Assembly (NCBI GenBank): GCA_943737045.1
Contig: CALSFV010000261.1
Coordinates: 605,023 to 669,022, forward strand
DNA length: 64,000 nucleotides
Origin: Parapristionchus giblindavisi
Taxonomy: Eukaryota > Nematoda > Chromadorea > Rhabditida > Diplogasteridae
Direction: 5' to 3'
Notes under the pieces: model-generated
What the model was told of the DNA's origin: nothing
Seen by the model: the letters and a program-made list of their open reading frames with translations, nothing else
The model's database searches: none
Program-made: the position numbers and the translations under genes
Shown: positions 1 through 10,070 of the stretch, piece by piece
How positions within the stretch are numbered: the first letter of the stretch is position 1
How the letters are laid out: every line of letters begins with the position of its first letter

Positions 1-365
1 AGCTATTGACGAGCTCTATCGATTGAGCCCAAAACAAAATAGGTCCCGATACTGTGGAACAAAATCAATTCCTTATAGAACACAAAATCAAAAAGTTGGA
101 TTTTCACATTTTTATCTGAAAGTACTCGAGAAATTACACATTTCATCAGTTGATCACTTTTTCCTAGCTCTCCTGTAAGCCGTGAATCGCATCGGAAGGG
201 GCCTCAACGACGATCTTTGACGTGGGCTCCTGGAGAGATGTTTGATCTACCAACCTTGCTACTCTGGTTCAGGGATGTCCTACCCAAGGACCACCGAAAA
301 CCGTGGAGAAAAGAGGGGGTCAACTCAAAAGTGTGTAGTAAAGCAGACGATTTTGGTCAATCCTT
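1..365. other. non-coding flank, nothing recognised
   Basis: No reading frame, RNA gene or terminal repeat can be supported here. A short stretch near the very start (GAGCTCTATCGAT) also occurs in the arms of the foldback at 57538-58211, so the window may open inside a relic of that family. Confidence 0.4.
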
Positions 366-982
366 ACTAGGGAATGGTTCGTAAAGGGTACGAAACTACG
401 ATGTGTGACTACCATGGCGATAATAAGCATGGCCGACTTAGTATGAATCAACTTTCAAAGTCTGCTATTTATCGATTTTGAAAAACCCGGCGCATGTACG
501 CCGCACGGTTGAAAATGATTGTCCCACCCTTCAATGGGGAAGGGAGGGACAATCATTTTCAAAGACGGAAGAGTGGACTCTCTATCTCAATCGAGCTGTG
601 GTATAGTGGTAAGTGAGCGGTCATTACTTTTTGCACACGAGTTCGATTCCACCGAGTACATTTTATGACTGTGTAATAATTTAACAATGAATGCGGATGT
701 TTCAATGGAAATAAAGTCCAAAATTTCTATTTATTTCGGTTTTTGCCACTTGATTTTTTCAGGAGTTTGATGACTTATCTTGATCTACACAGTTTTTTTA
801 TTCTGCTTAAATGGATGTTTTTTTTTCAATCATTTTCAACCGTGCGGCGTACATACGCCGGGTTTTTCAAAATCGATAAATAGCAGACTTTGAAAGTTGA
901 TTCTTACTAAGTCGGTCATGCTTATTATCGCCATGGTAGTCACTCACCGTAATTTCGTACCCTTTACGATCCATTCCCTAGT
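366..982. mobile_element. foldback MITE with ~156 bp inverted arms
   Basis: The left arm (366-521) is repeated as a near-exact reverse complement at 827-982. The arms begin ACTAGGGAATGG and run through a shared GTACGCCGCACGG block to the loop. The loop of about 300 bp has no transposase but holds a tRNA-like promoter segment. A solitary piece of the same terminus is seen near 38748-38775. It is a non-autonomous DNA element; the superfamily is not evident because the flanking duplication is unclear. Confidence 0.85.
592..660 (+). promoter_or_regulatory. tRNA-like segment with A and B boxes (SINE-type Pol III promoter)
   Basis: TGGTATAGTGGTAAG resembles a tRNA A box, and GAGTTCGATTCC, about 35 nt further on, resembles a B box. 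The 5' and 3' ends do not pair into a 7-bp acceptor stem, so this is not a functional tRNA gene. It is more likely a tRNA-derived SINE head carried in the loop of the foldback. Confidence 0.5.
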
Positions 983-988
983 TAGGTG

Positions 989-1381
989 ACATGCGTGATA
1001 TAAATCTCAGCATCTTGATCTCTCATACTCTTTTCATCTCTCCTCTCCTTTTTCCTCTCCTCAGCGCCTCTGTGTTCCTCTCTCTTTTTTTGCTTCTCTA
1101 CCTCTTGTGTCTTTGTTTAGAAGTCATTCTAACACGGTATTTCACGCAGGGGAGGGAAAGAGGGGAATACCCTCTTCGCTCCTCCTTCCCATCCTTTCCC
1201 ACCAGTTGGTTTCCGGTAGCGCGTGTCGATCATCTACCGATTCCTTCTTCTCCTTTTGTTAATTTCACATTATTAGACGAATCCATAAAATGAATTAGAA
1301 GTATATTATGTAAAAAGCAAATGTGCTCTATGCTCTAGTATTCTATGTATGGCATGCAATGTGAAATAGTTATTGTTATGT
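989..1381 (+). repeat. dispersed repeat family A, inverted partial copy
   Basis: A pyrimidine-rich segment ending in TAGTTATTGTTATGTTTTTTTTCCG. It is the reverse complement of 8265-8645 and is also related to 30890-31160 and 56295-56640. The reading frames inside are low-complexity and are not credible genes. Confidence 0.8.
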
Positions 1382-1432
1382 TTTTTTCCGAAGTTACCGT
1401 ACCCCTTCAAAACAAAAAAAACTACCGTATAC

Positions 1433-1556
1433 CTGCTCCACTCTTCCGGAGAGCGTGATCATGTGCGCATGGAACAGCACGATACACACGTCGCCGTACA
1501 CCAGCGTCCGCTTCAGTCCGAAATGGGTACGGCGTCTCTCGGATCCCTCGTACGTC
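1433..1556 (-). CDS. exon of GAK/auxilin-like protein, first part of PTEN-type C2 domain
   Basis: Read on minus, an acceptor CTGCAG leads into a 124-nt open exon that ends GGAGCAG before donor GTATACGG. The peptide contains GDVCIVLFHAH and ends SGRVEQ. This matches the C2 strand of GAK/auxilin, where a GDV..YHARSTLGGR-like segment is typical. The exon ends in phase 0, which fits the phase-0 start of the next C2 exon as seen at 4827-4954. However, that exon lies upstream on the same strand, so the genomic order is reversed. The intron start carries TACGGTAG twice. Domain assignment is by eye; the fold match is good and the gene context is broken. Confidence 0.6.
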
Positions 1557-1949
1557 CTGCAGTTTGATACATATTGGCCTCATACAAAGTAGCAGTTGAA
1601 AACTTTGAAATAATTAGCAGAGTCATTTCCATTATACTGCGCGCTTTTTCAAAATAAACATGACGTAAACTGGTTAACTAGTAGACTGGTTCATTTCATT
1701 TCCTCGCTTCTCTAATTTTCACTCTAGAACCAACGATCTACTATACTGCAACAGACAGACACATTCGCGCTACACATCTACAACAAGAATTGTACTGCAT
1801 TATTTACACTCATACGTGGGCACCACTGCCTCTAGCGGCAATAACCCCCCGATTTTGGCACAAGATATGGGCACAGGGCACTTCTTTGATTTCTGGCCCA
1901 GGTGATATTACAGATTAATTCTATTTATTTCTCATTCATCATCACTCAT
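1557..1949. other. non-coding stretch, nothing recognised
   Basis: AT-rich sequence without splice-bounded exons, terminal repeats or RNA-like structure that I can support. Confidence 0.4.
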
Positions 1950-2300
1950 TATTCATTTCTCGTAGTAACCGATCCTTTTCTCGGTTGTGGTAAAACCAAC
2001 CGCATCATGATTGATAGAATGATGAAATGAGAGTTTTGCCTCCTCCTTTCCCATACTCTATCGTCCTAATCCAATTTCATTTCCATATCACCACATTCCC
2101 CTATAAAAGCATTCGATTCCTTCTCTTCGGTTCAGTCCAGAGCTCTCCCATCTTGAGGAGAGCTTGAGGAGCATTTCGCGTGGACATCATCCTCCCAGTG
2201 AGGTGGACGACTCCTCCATTCGATCGAAAAGATCGAAATGGGGAGGGGGGGGGGGGGGTGAACGAGGGGGCTGGGCCAGAAATAAAAGAAGTTCCGAGCA
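1950..2300 (+). repeat. dispersed repeat, second copies at 59895-60095 and 53095-53200
   Basis: From the stretch containing GATCCTTTTCTCGGTTGTGG to CAGTCCAGAGCTCTC this segment reappears at 59895-60095. The part after 2175 (GTGGACATC followed by CGATCGAAAAGATCGAAATGG and a poly-G run) reappears near 53095-53200. No coding function is evident. Confidence 0.75.
2102..2140 (+). promoter_or_regulatory. TATA box plus initiator-like site inside a dispersed repeat
   Basis: TATAAAA at 2102-2108 is followed about 30 nt later by TTCAGTCC, a spacing and sequence typical of a metazoan TATA/Inr core promoter. The same pair is kept in the repeat copy near 60036-60070. It is inferred to be the promoter of a transposable element; no downstream ORF is intact. 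Confidence 0.35.
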
Positions 2301-2646
2301 CAGGATCGGCCTTATTATATACCGCTCATTTTCAAGCTTAATCTTTCAAACTTCGAGAGCTCCACTTTTAGAGAAGCGACTCCATAGAAGTATACATAAT
2401 AACATATATTAAAGGTATTCTTTGAGAATAATAATAATGATAATTTATCATAATAATAATCATCTTTATTATTACTAATAATGGAAAAATTCATTCCTTT
2501 ATGTTTTACATGACACATCTCCTTGTACACAAAAGGGGAGAATCTTTAAATTCATGATTTTTAAATTGCAAATAGTTCTCATCTTTGTTTGCATGTTCAT
2601 TTCCTCAATAATCACATACAGTGCTGGCCAATATTCTATCATATTT

Positions 2647-4153
2647 TGGTTTTTCAGCCATAACTTTTTTCGCAGACAACCGTTTCTCTTCATTTTTTAG
2701 TATGTTTGTATAGATGGTACTGTGATATAGTTGTACCTTTTTATCCATATTGGATCGCAAACAATGGAATAGTGATCAATTTTCGAAAAAGGACAATTTT
2801 CAGCGAATTCAGCACCTGGGCATATCGGCCATTGACGGCTCCGGGGCAACTTGGATTCAGTTCTACGTGTGGAATCTGTATGCGGCAATGACTGAGTGAA
2901 AGTATCAAGGCATTGGGTTGATCAGGGTGTCGAAGGTGGATGCGAGAATCGCAGCAGAAGTGCGCTGAACCTGCTCAGACTTCTCGGCAGCGTTCTTTTC
3001 CTTTTATATCTCCGCAGCACGCTCCAACTACTCCCATATGTGCAGGATGATGTTCAGGTTGTATGATTGACTATGTTCGTCCATCTCCCGGACCCTACTA
3101 CCGCGAAACTAGGCGGCAATATGGGGCGGACCTGTGCTTGATATCGTTATTCCGCACCAAAACGAAGCCGCTGCGGCGCGTTTCGCGGACCCAGGGCAGT
3201 ATCTCTTCTCCTAGTTGTTCTCGTAGCTGTAGTGATCGAGAATTCTCTACATACGAAACAGGGGACTCATTTCGCGGCGGGAGAAGCATCCCCAGGCAAG
3301 GAAGCAGCCACCACCGTAGTTGACCGTCGGGCATTGATACTTGGGACCGAAGAGAAAGCCGGTAGGACGACGAAACCACTTCGTACTATTGCTACGAAAG
3401 AGATTGTACTCGCTATCATCGATCCTTACCCCTGATGGCCACTGCTCGCGGGTCCAGTGCAGATGGTCGCTGGCCCTTATCACCCGTGCTTTTCGATTCT
3501 TGCCTGGGGATACTTCTCCCGCCGCGGATTGAATCCCCTGTTTCGTATGTAGAGAATTCTTGATCACTACATCTACGAGAACAACTAGGAGAAGACGATA
3601 CTGCCCTGGGTCCGCGAAACGCGCCGCAGCGGCTTCGTTTTGGTGCGGAATAACGATATCAAGCACAGGTCCGCCCCATATTGCCGCCTAGTTTCGCGGT
3701 AGTAGGGTCCGGGAGATGGACGAACATAGTCAATCATACAACCTGAACATCATCCTGCACATATGGGAGTAGTTGGAGCGTGCTGCGGAGATATAAAAGG
3801 AAAAGAACGCTGCCGAGAAGTCTGAGCAGGTTCAGCGCACTTCTGCTGCGATTCTCGCATCCACCTTCGACACCCTGATCAACCCAATGCCTTGATACTT
3901 TCACTCAGTCATTGCCGCATACAGATTTCACACGTAGAACTGAATCCAAGTTGCCCCGGAGCCGTCAATGGCCGATATGCCCAGGTGCTGAATTCGCTGA
4001 AAATTGTCCTTTTTCGAAAATTGATCACTATTCCATTGTTTGCGATCCAATATGGATAAAAAGGTACAACTATATCACAGTACCATCTATACAAACATAC
4101 TAAAAAATGAAGAGAAACGGTTGTCTGCGAAAAAAGTTATGGTTGAAAAACCA
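2647..4153. mobile_element. Tc1-like foldback: inverted duplication of the 3' half
   Basis: Arms of about 655 bp (2647-3301 and 3499-4153) are reverse complements. An outer TIR remnant (CAGTGCTGGCC) precedes the left arm at 2624. Each arm, read outward, encodes a decayed C-terminal part of a Tc1 transposase (for example HIWEWLERAAEI-like text on plus near 3760-3800). The loop plus one arm keeps the central catalytic part on minus. Both outer ends are therefore the 3' end of the same element, and the 5' half is missing. Confidence 0.8.
3247..3530 (-). pseudogene. Tc1-like transposase fragment, central DDE region
   Basis: On minus the frame reads DHLHWTREQWPSGVRIDDSE, then FGPKYQCPTVNYGGG and a WGCFS segment. 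This is the familiar Tc1 order: HWT..QW, a D-E-S/S-E-F-like block, a PK(Y)...PTVKHGGG block, then WGCFS. The N-terminal DNA-binding region is absent, and the C-terminal part continues only with stops in the arm. It is a dead fragment of an IS630-Tc1-mariner transposase. Confidence 0.75.
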
Positions 4154-4462
4154 GCCGTTGCGACGTCATCGACGCTGCTCTTTGATCCCTTCTCGACGAC
4201 GTCATCTTAAGTCCTTAGAGTCACAAAAAATCCAATAAATCACTTACAACTGCCTATTCCCAGCAGATCTGCCTCCACTTCATCATCTTCCACCTTTCTT
4301 CGAGAAACAGTCGTTACTTTTACACTTTTTTCAAGTTATTCACGTATATTCTTCTTTCCCTCTTCATGATCTTATTCTACATTTCTAATAGTGTTAATCT
4401 TTATTTGCGCGCACATTTTCTCAATACTCACATACATGCAAGCAGCTACACAATAAACAAAC

Positions 4463-4554
4463 CCGGATAGTCCATGAAGGATCGGGGTCCTCCACCAGAC
4501 GCGGGATGTCGTGGAGGCTGTGAGGTGGATGAAGCCGAGAAGGCGAGTGTCACT
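4463..4554 (-). CDS. exon at C2/linker boundary of GAK-like protein
   Basis: This 92-nt exon on minus lies between acceptor TTCCCAG and donor GTTTGTTTATT. The peptide starts VTLAFSASS and ends RSFMDYPG, with a proline- and glycine-rich middle. Its first base completes the codon left open by the C2 exon at 4827-4954 (CG plus A gives Arg). The joined text EDIRVTLAFS matches the last C2 strand of GAK/auxilin. It is open and spliceable, and the same exon occurs in three further copies. Confidence 0.55.
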
Positions 4555-4826
4555 CTGGGAATAAATGAATATTCATTAGGTCGTATCGTAGCACCATATA
4601 TCAAAGGAATAGATTCGATAATGAAGAGGGATCGAAACACAAAACGACTTGGTGAAATCCAAGAGAACTAATTCCGAATTCGGATCAAATGAAAATGTTT
4701 CCTGCGATGAACCATAAGAAAAGATCAAAGATCACCCTACAGTATGCTCTCTCATGAATTCACTACAGGCAAAGAGCAAAGTCCAAAGACCAAAGTCCGA
4801 AGTCCAAAGATCAAAGATCAACCTAC

Positions 4827-4954
4827 CGTATGTCCTCATGGATGAGGGCATCATCAGCTCCGAGGTAGTCCAGTTCTCCCTTGCGGAACACGATCGAGGG
4901 CGTCTTGCGTGCGTCCGTCAGTGCCGTGTGCAGAGAGATCGAGAACATCGGGAT
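4827..4954 (-). CDS. exon of GAK/auxilin-like protein, second part of PTEN-type C2 domain
   Basis: A 128-nt open exon on minus, from an AG acceptor to GTAGGT. The peptide begins IPMFSISLHTALTDARKTPS and ends ALIHEDIR. In GAK/auxilin the same position reads MFQIQFHTGF..., then a basic-acidic strand and a (D)LF-like end, so the C2 assignment is convincing. Copy 2 at 54983-55110 has a TCG-to-TAG nonsense change. The next exon at 4463-4554 fits in phase. Confidence 0.6.
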
Positions 4955-4961
4955 CTCCAAG

Positions 4962-5142
<181 letters not shown>

Positions 5143-8064
5143 CATTCTGGGTCGAAAAGAGAGCGGCGAGCGGCTGAAATCGTCTCTTCTCCCTCGTCTC
5201 TCCACCCAGCTTCTAACCCCAAGTGCCAGTGGTGCGGCAGGGGTGATCCACCGCTATGGGCTGTCGGCTGCCGTTCGTCATCGGCAACATCAACGTTCGC
5301 TCACTCTCTACGAGGACTCGCCAGGAAGAATTCGATCGTGCGCTGTCCAAGATCTCCTTCGATGTCGTTTGTCTGACAGAATCTCGAATTGCTGGCCGCG
5401 GATCGGTCTGTTTACCGCTTTCTTCTTCCACTCTTTACTATAGTGGAGGCAATCAAGCCCATCATGGTGTTGCCTTTGCCGTGAGAGATAGGCTTTCCAG
5501 CTCGATTAAGTTTGCAGGTATAAGTCAAAGGGTTGCAGTACTCCAGTTATCAACCCTCAAACTGCACTTAATCGTTGTCTATGCACCAACCTCCAATTCG
5601 ACCGATGTCGATTACGATGAAGTCATCGACACAGTGGAGGAGTCCATGCGTGACTGCCCAGCTGGTTACCGAACTTTCGTCATCGGTGACCTGAACGCTC
5701 GAGTGAAGAGAGAAGGAGGAGTGGAAGAAATCGTTGGACACTTCACTTATGCAGACATGAATGATAGAGGAAGGAGAGTGGTTGAATTCTGTACGAGAAA
5801 TGGAATGAGAATATGGAATACGTGGTTCAAGTCGAGGATGGCTAGACGGTGGACTTGGAGAAGCCCAAACGGAATTACGAAACACCAGATCGATTTTATT
5901 ATTGGGCCACGATCTGCACCGGTAACAAATTGTCATGTTATCAACCGCTTCGAATGCGATAGTGATCATAGAATGATTCGTCTCGAGTTGGATGTTGGAG
6001 TTAGGAGAAGGTGGATGAAGGAGAGAAGACCAAGGAAAGAGTTCGATCGACAAGCCTACAGGAGGAATGCAAATGTATTGAGTGATCTTGCGATACCCAT
6101 ACCTAATGATGCGAATACGGCTTATCAGTCCATTGTCGCCCTCACCGAGATCACTGCGCTCGACTGTTGGAAGGAAAAGGAGGAAAGGAGGAAAATCTCG
6201 CTAAGGACACAGAAGCTTTTGGAAAGGAGGCATCAGCTGAAAGGAGACCCTCGTACTGCCGTGGAGTACGTACAGTGTTGTAAGGCGGCCCGCGCGAATT
6301 TGATTGAAGATATTCGGAGGAGAAAGGAGGACCAACTGCTGGAGGCCATAAGAAAGGGTAGGAGTGTATCCAGATTGACAAAAGAAGAAGGAATGACCAA
6401 ACGGCGAATGCTCTTCAATGAACCAGTATCGATGATGGCTTCTCAATCCTACACAGAACACACGGTGCGGAAATTTTACGAGGATCTCTATAATCCAACC
6501 GTGCCATTACCATGTGCCATCCCTTCGTCAGAAGATCCCTTACCACCATTCCTGAAGGAAGAAATAGCACATGCTATCGGAACCCTGAAATCCGGTCATT
6601 CCGCTGGTGCAGATGGAGTCAAGCCCGACATGCTCCTCATCTCTGAGGCTGTAATAACCCCTCTTATCACTCGGATGCTGAATGGTATCATCGATGGAGA
6701 ACAGATTCCGCCCGATCTACTGACATCACGTGTAACGCTGCTGCACAAAGGTGGCGACTCAAACGACATCGGGAATTATCGTCCTATAAGCCTTCTCAGC
6801 GTCATCTGTAAAGTTGCGACAAAGGCTGTACTCAACAGGATTACCAGTCAATTAGAAGATGCAGAGGACTACAGTCAGGCCGGCTTCCGACCAGGGTATT
6901 CTACGATCGATCATATCCACGCAGTCCATCAATTGATCGAGAAAACTACTGAATTCAAGATACCCCTTCATATGGCACTAATCGACTTCAAAAAGGCTTT
7001 TGATCGAGTAGAATGGCCAGCTGTTTGGCAAGCACTTTCAATTCAAGGCATCCACTCTTCCCTCATTGACCTTCTGAAGAGATTCTATGAAGGAACGATT
7101 ACAAAGATACAAGTCAACGAAAGTGCAGTTCAAGTGGACGTACGAAGGGGAGTGAAACAAGGAGACACCATCTCTCCGAAGCTGTTCAACTGTGTTTTAC
7201 GAATGGCACTTGACACAATCGATTGGGAGAATACAGGACTGAATGTGAATGGAGTTCGACTCACAAGCTTGGCGTACGCAGATGACATTCTCCTGATTGC
7301 AAAGAACCGAGTCGACTTGAAACGAATGCTCCTTAAAGTAATAGATGCAGTGGCCCCTGTTGGACTCGAAGTTCATCCTGGGAAAACAACGTTGTTGACA
7401 TCTAGTGCCACAAACCGAGAACCAATTGAGTTGAATGATGGATACCGCTTCGAATACAAGCAAGGCGCGAAATACCTGGGCAGCTGGATAAGCTTACCTC
7501 TACAACCCTCTTATGAGATCAAGAGAAGAGTTCAATGTGGATGGCTTGCTTGGAGGAACATCGGACACCTATTAAAGCATCCCACTGTGGACAGAGAGAT
7601 CAGGAAAAGGGCTTTCAACGCTTGTATTATGTCGACTGTTCTCTATGGAAGTGAATGTTGGGTGATGAGAGAGTCCGATAAGAATGAACTGAGGATCGCC
7701 CAAAGAAAGATGGAACGTCGTATGATAGGAGTTACTTGGAAGGATCGATGGACCAATGACCATGTTCGGAGAGAAACAGGAGTGATGGACTGGGTGGAAG
7801 AAGCGACGAAAAGAAAGCTGAACTGGGCCAAAAAGATAAGGACTATGGATGATAATCGATGGACAAGGAGATTAACAGTTTGGATACCATACGATCGAAT
7901 ATCCAACAGAGGACAAGGAAGACCGCTTGAAAGATGGAGGAACGAGATTACGAAGAGAATTGGACAACGCTGGTGGAGCCTAACTGATGACGAATGAACA
8001 CCCTAACGCCTGATCAGCGCAACTATGCGACCCCTGATAAATTATGTTATGTTATGTTATGTTA

Positions 8065-8069
<5 letters not shown>
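5143..8069 (+). mobile_element. non-LTR retrotransposon (RTE-like), full ORF, in an ATT microsatellite
   Basis: The element starts after (TAA)n with a short 5' leader and contains one long ORF. A 3' UTR of about 60 bp and a tail of five ATGTT units follow, and then (ATT)n resumes. The paralogous locus at 55122-55660 has the microsatellite without the element, so the insertion point is inside the repeat. A single ORF with EN and RT, no RNase H and a microsatellite-like 3' tail fits RTE-type LINEs. The clade is inferred. Confidence 0.85.
5256..7997 (+). CDS. endonuclease/reverse transcriptase of a LINE, 913 aa
   Basis: Function: nicks target DNA and copies element RNA by target-primed reverse transcription. 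An APE-type endonuclease spans about residues 5-240, with N at 11, the TES glutamate near 42, GDLN near 144 and SDH near 236. The RT domain spans about 410-730, with NYRPISLLS, QAGFRPGYST, the FKKAFD block (catalytic Asp 577), GVKQGDTISP and YADD at 674-677. A C-terminal region with YGSECW and a GRPLERWR-like end closes it. An in-frame TGA lies just upstream of the ATG, which supports this start. No stop or frameshift interrupts 913 codons, so the copy looks recent and possibly active. No separate gag-like ORF is present. RTE-like is favoured over other APE LINEs, without certainty. Confidence 0.92.
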   Translation: MGCRLPFVIGNINVRSLSTRTRQEEFDRALSKISFDVVCLTESRIAGRGSVCLPLSSSTLYYSGGNQAHHGVAFAVRDRLSSSIKFAGISQRVAVLQLSTLKLHLIVVYAPTSNSTDVDYDEVIDTVEESMRDCPAGYRTFVIGDLNARVKREGGVEEIVGHFTYADMNDRGRRVVEFCTRNGMRIWNTWFKSRMARRWTWRSPNGITKHQIDFIIGPRSAPVTNCHVINRFECDSDHRMIRLELDVGVRRRWMKERRPRKEFDRQAYRRNANVLSDLAIPIPNDANTAYQSIVALTEITALDCWKEKEERRKISLRTQKLLERRHQLKGDPRTAVEYVQCCKAARANLIEDIRRRKEDQLLEAIRKGRSVSRLTKEEGMTKRRMLFNEPVSMMASQSYTEHTVRKFYEDLYNPTVPLPCAIPSSEDPLPPFLKEEIAHAIGTLKSGHSAGADGVKPDMLLISEAVITPLITRMLNGIIDGEQIPPDLLTSRVTLLHKGGDSNDIGNYRPISLLSVICKVATKAVLNRITSQLEDAEDYSQAGFRPGYSTIDHIHAVHQLIEKTTEFKIPLHMALIDFKKAFDRVEWPAVWQALSIQGIHSSLIDLLKRFYEGTITKIQVNESAVQVDVRRGVKQGDTISPKLFNCVLRMALDTIDWENTGLNVNGVRLTSLAYADDILLIAKNRVDLKRMLLKVIDAVAPVGLEVHPGKTTLLTSSATNREPIELNDGYRFEYKQGAKYLGSWISLPLQPSYEIKRRVQCGWLAWRNIGHLLKHPTVDREIRKRAFNACIMSTVLYGSECWVMRESDKNELRIAQRKMERRMIGVTWKDRWTNDHVRRETGVMDWVEEATKRKLNWAKKIRTMDDNRWTRRLTVWIPYDRISNRGQGRPLERWRNEITKRIGQRWWSLTDDE

Positions 8070-8104
<35 letters not shown>
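8070..8104. repeat. (ATT)n microsatellite, right of LINE insertion
   Basis: About a dozen ATT units after the ATGTT tail. The flank that follows (AAAATCGATCGATC, then ATTATGGATTTGTTA) matches the sequence after the uninterrupted ATT tract at 55652. Confidence 0.9.
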
Positions 8105-8106
<2 letters not shown>

Positions 8107-8264
8107 AAATCGATCGATCTATTATGGATTTGTTATACAATATCTGCTGCTTTAATTAGAATTTTAAAGAAGGAGACCCTCGAGTTTTTCCTAATTAGAG
8201 AAAAAGAGGGTAGAAGCACTAAACAGCACAAGTTTTATTCACTGCCTAGAACCCCTGGCGGAAA

Positions 8265-9010
8265 AAAAACATAACAATAACTATTTCACATTGCATGTCA
8301 TACATAGAATACTATTAGAGCACATTTGCTTTTTACATAATATACTTCACATCTAATTCATTTTATGGATTCATCTAATAATGTGAAATTAACAAAAGGA
8401 GAAGAAGGAATCGGTAGATGATCGACACGCGCTACCGGAAACCAACTGGTGGGAAAGGATGGGAAGGAGGAGGGAAGAGGATATCCCCCTCTTTCCCTCC
8501 CCTGCGTGGAATACCGTATTAGAATGACTTATAAACAAAGACGCAAGAGGTAGAGAAACAAAAAAAAGAGAGAGGAACACAGAGGCGCTGAGGAGAGGAA
8601 AAAGGAGAGGAGAGAAGAAAAGAGTAAGAGAGATCAAGATACTGAGGTTTATATAACAATAGGTAGATATATATAAGCAAATTGTGAGAAACCAGGAAAT
8701 AATGAGAAAGATAGAATAACCGAATAAGTGGTTAGCAAGCGAAGACGAATTCTAGAACCGAGTCATGCGAAAGACACGAGAAATGCTATCGTAGTTTCGG
8801 AAACGGTGGATACCCTGGCTTTGAGAATAACACAGTAGAAAAAGAAATGAATTGTTTGGGACATGACAAACATTTGTCAATGGTGTACTTTCCAATATCA
8901 TACAGACAAGAAGTCTACAGTAGTATATACAGTGCACGTCACGGTCACGTACATATACGATATTGGGAAGTACACCTCATGTTGTTATCCATATTGTGGA
9001 CAATTCACTC
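8265..9010 (-). repeat. dispersed repeat family A, long copy
   Basis: A purine-rich first half followed by a conserved segment with GAATTCTAGAACCGAGTCAT and GTGTACTTTCCAATATCATA. Related copies lie at 30890-31520 and 56295-56885. It travels with the GAK block, so part of it may simply be old intron or flank included in the segmental duplication. No credible coding frame. Confidence 0.8.
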
Positions 9011-9460
9011 CATACTTCTCATAGTCTCATCATAAATTTCGGCGCCTTCACGAGATAAAGTTGGTCGATTTAGAGAAATCGTTATTTTTCGCTTAAATTG
9101 TATGTTTTTCGCATAAAAATGGGCCGTATACGGGAGTCGATCCGGGGTAGAGCAAGGTTAGTGGGATATGACAATTTAAGCGAAAAAATTTTTTTATAGA
9201 TCGACGAACTATATAAAAAACCTATGAAAGCTCCGAAAATGAATGATCCCCTATCTCTTTCTCTCAACCTTACTCTCTCTCGCTCTCCCTCTACTTTTAT
9301 ATCGCTATCTTTCTTATTGTCATTCCCACTCATCCATGCGCTTTCTCGTTTCATGCGTATGACTAGAGTGAAAGTCGCCCACGAGCAACTGATTCAAGAG
9401 ATTGACCATCACAGGCACGCAAGGCAAATGTAACGATGCATTTGCCATTAAATTAACAAT
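9011..9460. other. non-coding; weak hairpin-type element remnant
   Basis: A CGCTTAAATTGTATG ... CAATTTAAGCG inverted pair surrounds about 100 bp at 9090-9190. A similar AATTAAGCGAAAAAAATTT end is found near 30777-30800, suggesting a small MITE. No gene. Confidence 0.35.
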
Positions 9461-9479
9461 ATTTAAAAATGCACAAATA

Positions 9480-9660
9480 TATATTTTGCAGGAACATTGC
9501 ATTATCGAATCCATGTTTTTTTATTAAGACTAGAAAATTTAATAAATTAAATAATTTAAGTGGTCCAAGGTCACCCTCTGCCATCCCTCATTGCCAGTTT
9601 CACTCATCCAGACAATTTCTCGTTTCATGCGCTGTGAGCGAGTTTCACTTACACGCAGTT
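9480..9660 (+). repeat. dispersed repeat shared with 56990-57150
   Basis: The segment from ATTAAGACTAGAAAATTTAA to the TTTCATGCG stretch reappears at 56990-57150, again after family A, extending the segmental duplication of the 4.3 kb block. Confidence 0.75.
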
Positions 9661-9689
9661 GATTAACATGAAGCAATATTCACGGCACA

Positions 9690-9830
9690 CTAATCGTTCG
9701 ATTACCGCAGCCATCATAAACTACAGCAACCTTCATCAAACTACCGTAACCCTCATAAGCTACCGTAACCATAAAAACTACCGTGAACCTTCAAAAAACT
9801 ACCGTATACCGCTGCACTCTTCCGAACAAA
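9690..9830 (-). repeat. TACGGTAG array with truncated C2 exon/intron junction
   Basis: Read on minus, CGGAAGAGTGCAGCG is followed by GTATACGGTAG and three more ACGGTAG motifs over about 100 bp. The junction closely matches the 3' end and donor of the C2 exon at 1433-1556, so this is a truncated duplicate of that exon edge and its intron start. Confidence 0.6.
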
Positions 9831-10070
9831 TCAAGAACCTCATCAGAACTCTCGTCGCAGCGAAGAAGAAACAACTCGAGAGTGAGGGAGTGAGGAGCAG
9901 AAGAAAAAGAGCACTTCTGGATGATATGCTCATGGATTTGGAGGAAGAAGAGATTCAGATCGAGGAGGAGGTCGATGTAGAAGAGGATGATAGAGAGATC
10001 ACTGCTGAGGCTATCTATGATTTCGTTCACACCGATCTCAAGGAGTATTTCAATGATCCGGATAGTTTTT
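9823..10070 (+). CDS. possible exon of an acidic, unrecognised protein
   Basis: The plus frame is open and has coding-like composition. It starts near EQIKNLIRTLVAAKKKQLES, passes a basic RSRRKRALLDDM patch, then a Glu/Asp-rich helix and a EAIYDFVHTDLKEYF tail. After about 10070 the sequence becomes AT-rich and looks like intron or UTR. I do not recognise the family. It could be a captured exon next to the C2 duplicate. Splice sites are not clear. Confidence 0.3.

Larger units (their letters stand above)
4330..4960 (-). repeat. segmentally duplicated GAK block, copy 1
   Basis: This stretch, including two exons and their introns, is repeated at 54530-55110. Its linker-exon part is also found at 30430-30740 and, inverted, at 12770-13120. 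After the microsatellite, the matching flank resumes at 8105-8220 in copy 1 and at 55650-55790 in copy 2. Divergence by eye is modest, with small indels. Confidence 0.85.

Noticed and set aside
2706..4094. Identical 61-residue frames on opposite strands
   Set aside because: They are mirror copies in the arms of a Tc1 foldback, not a gene pair.
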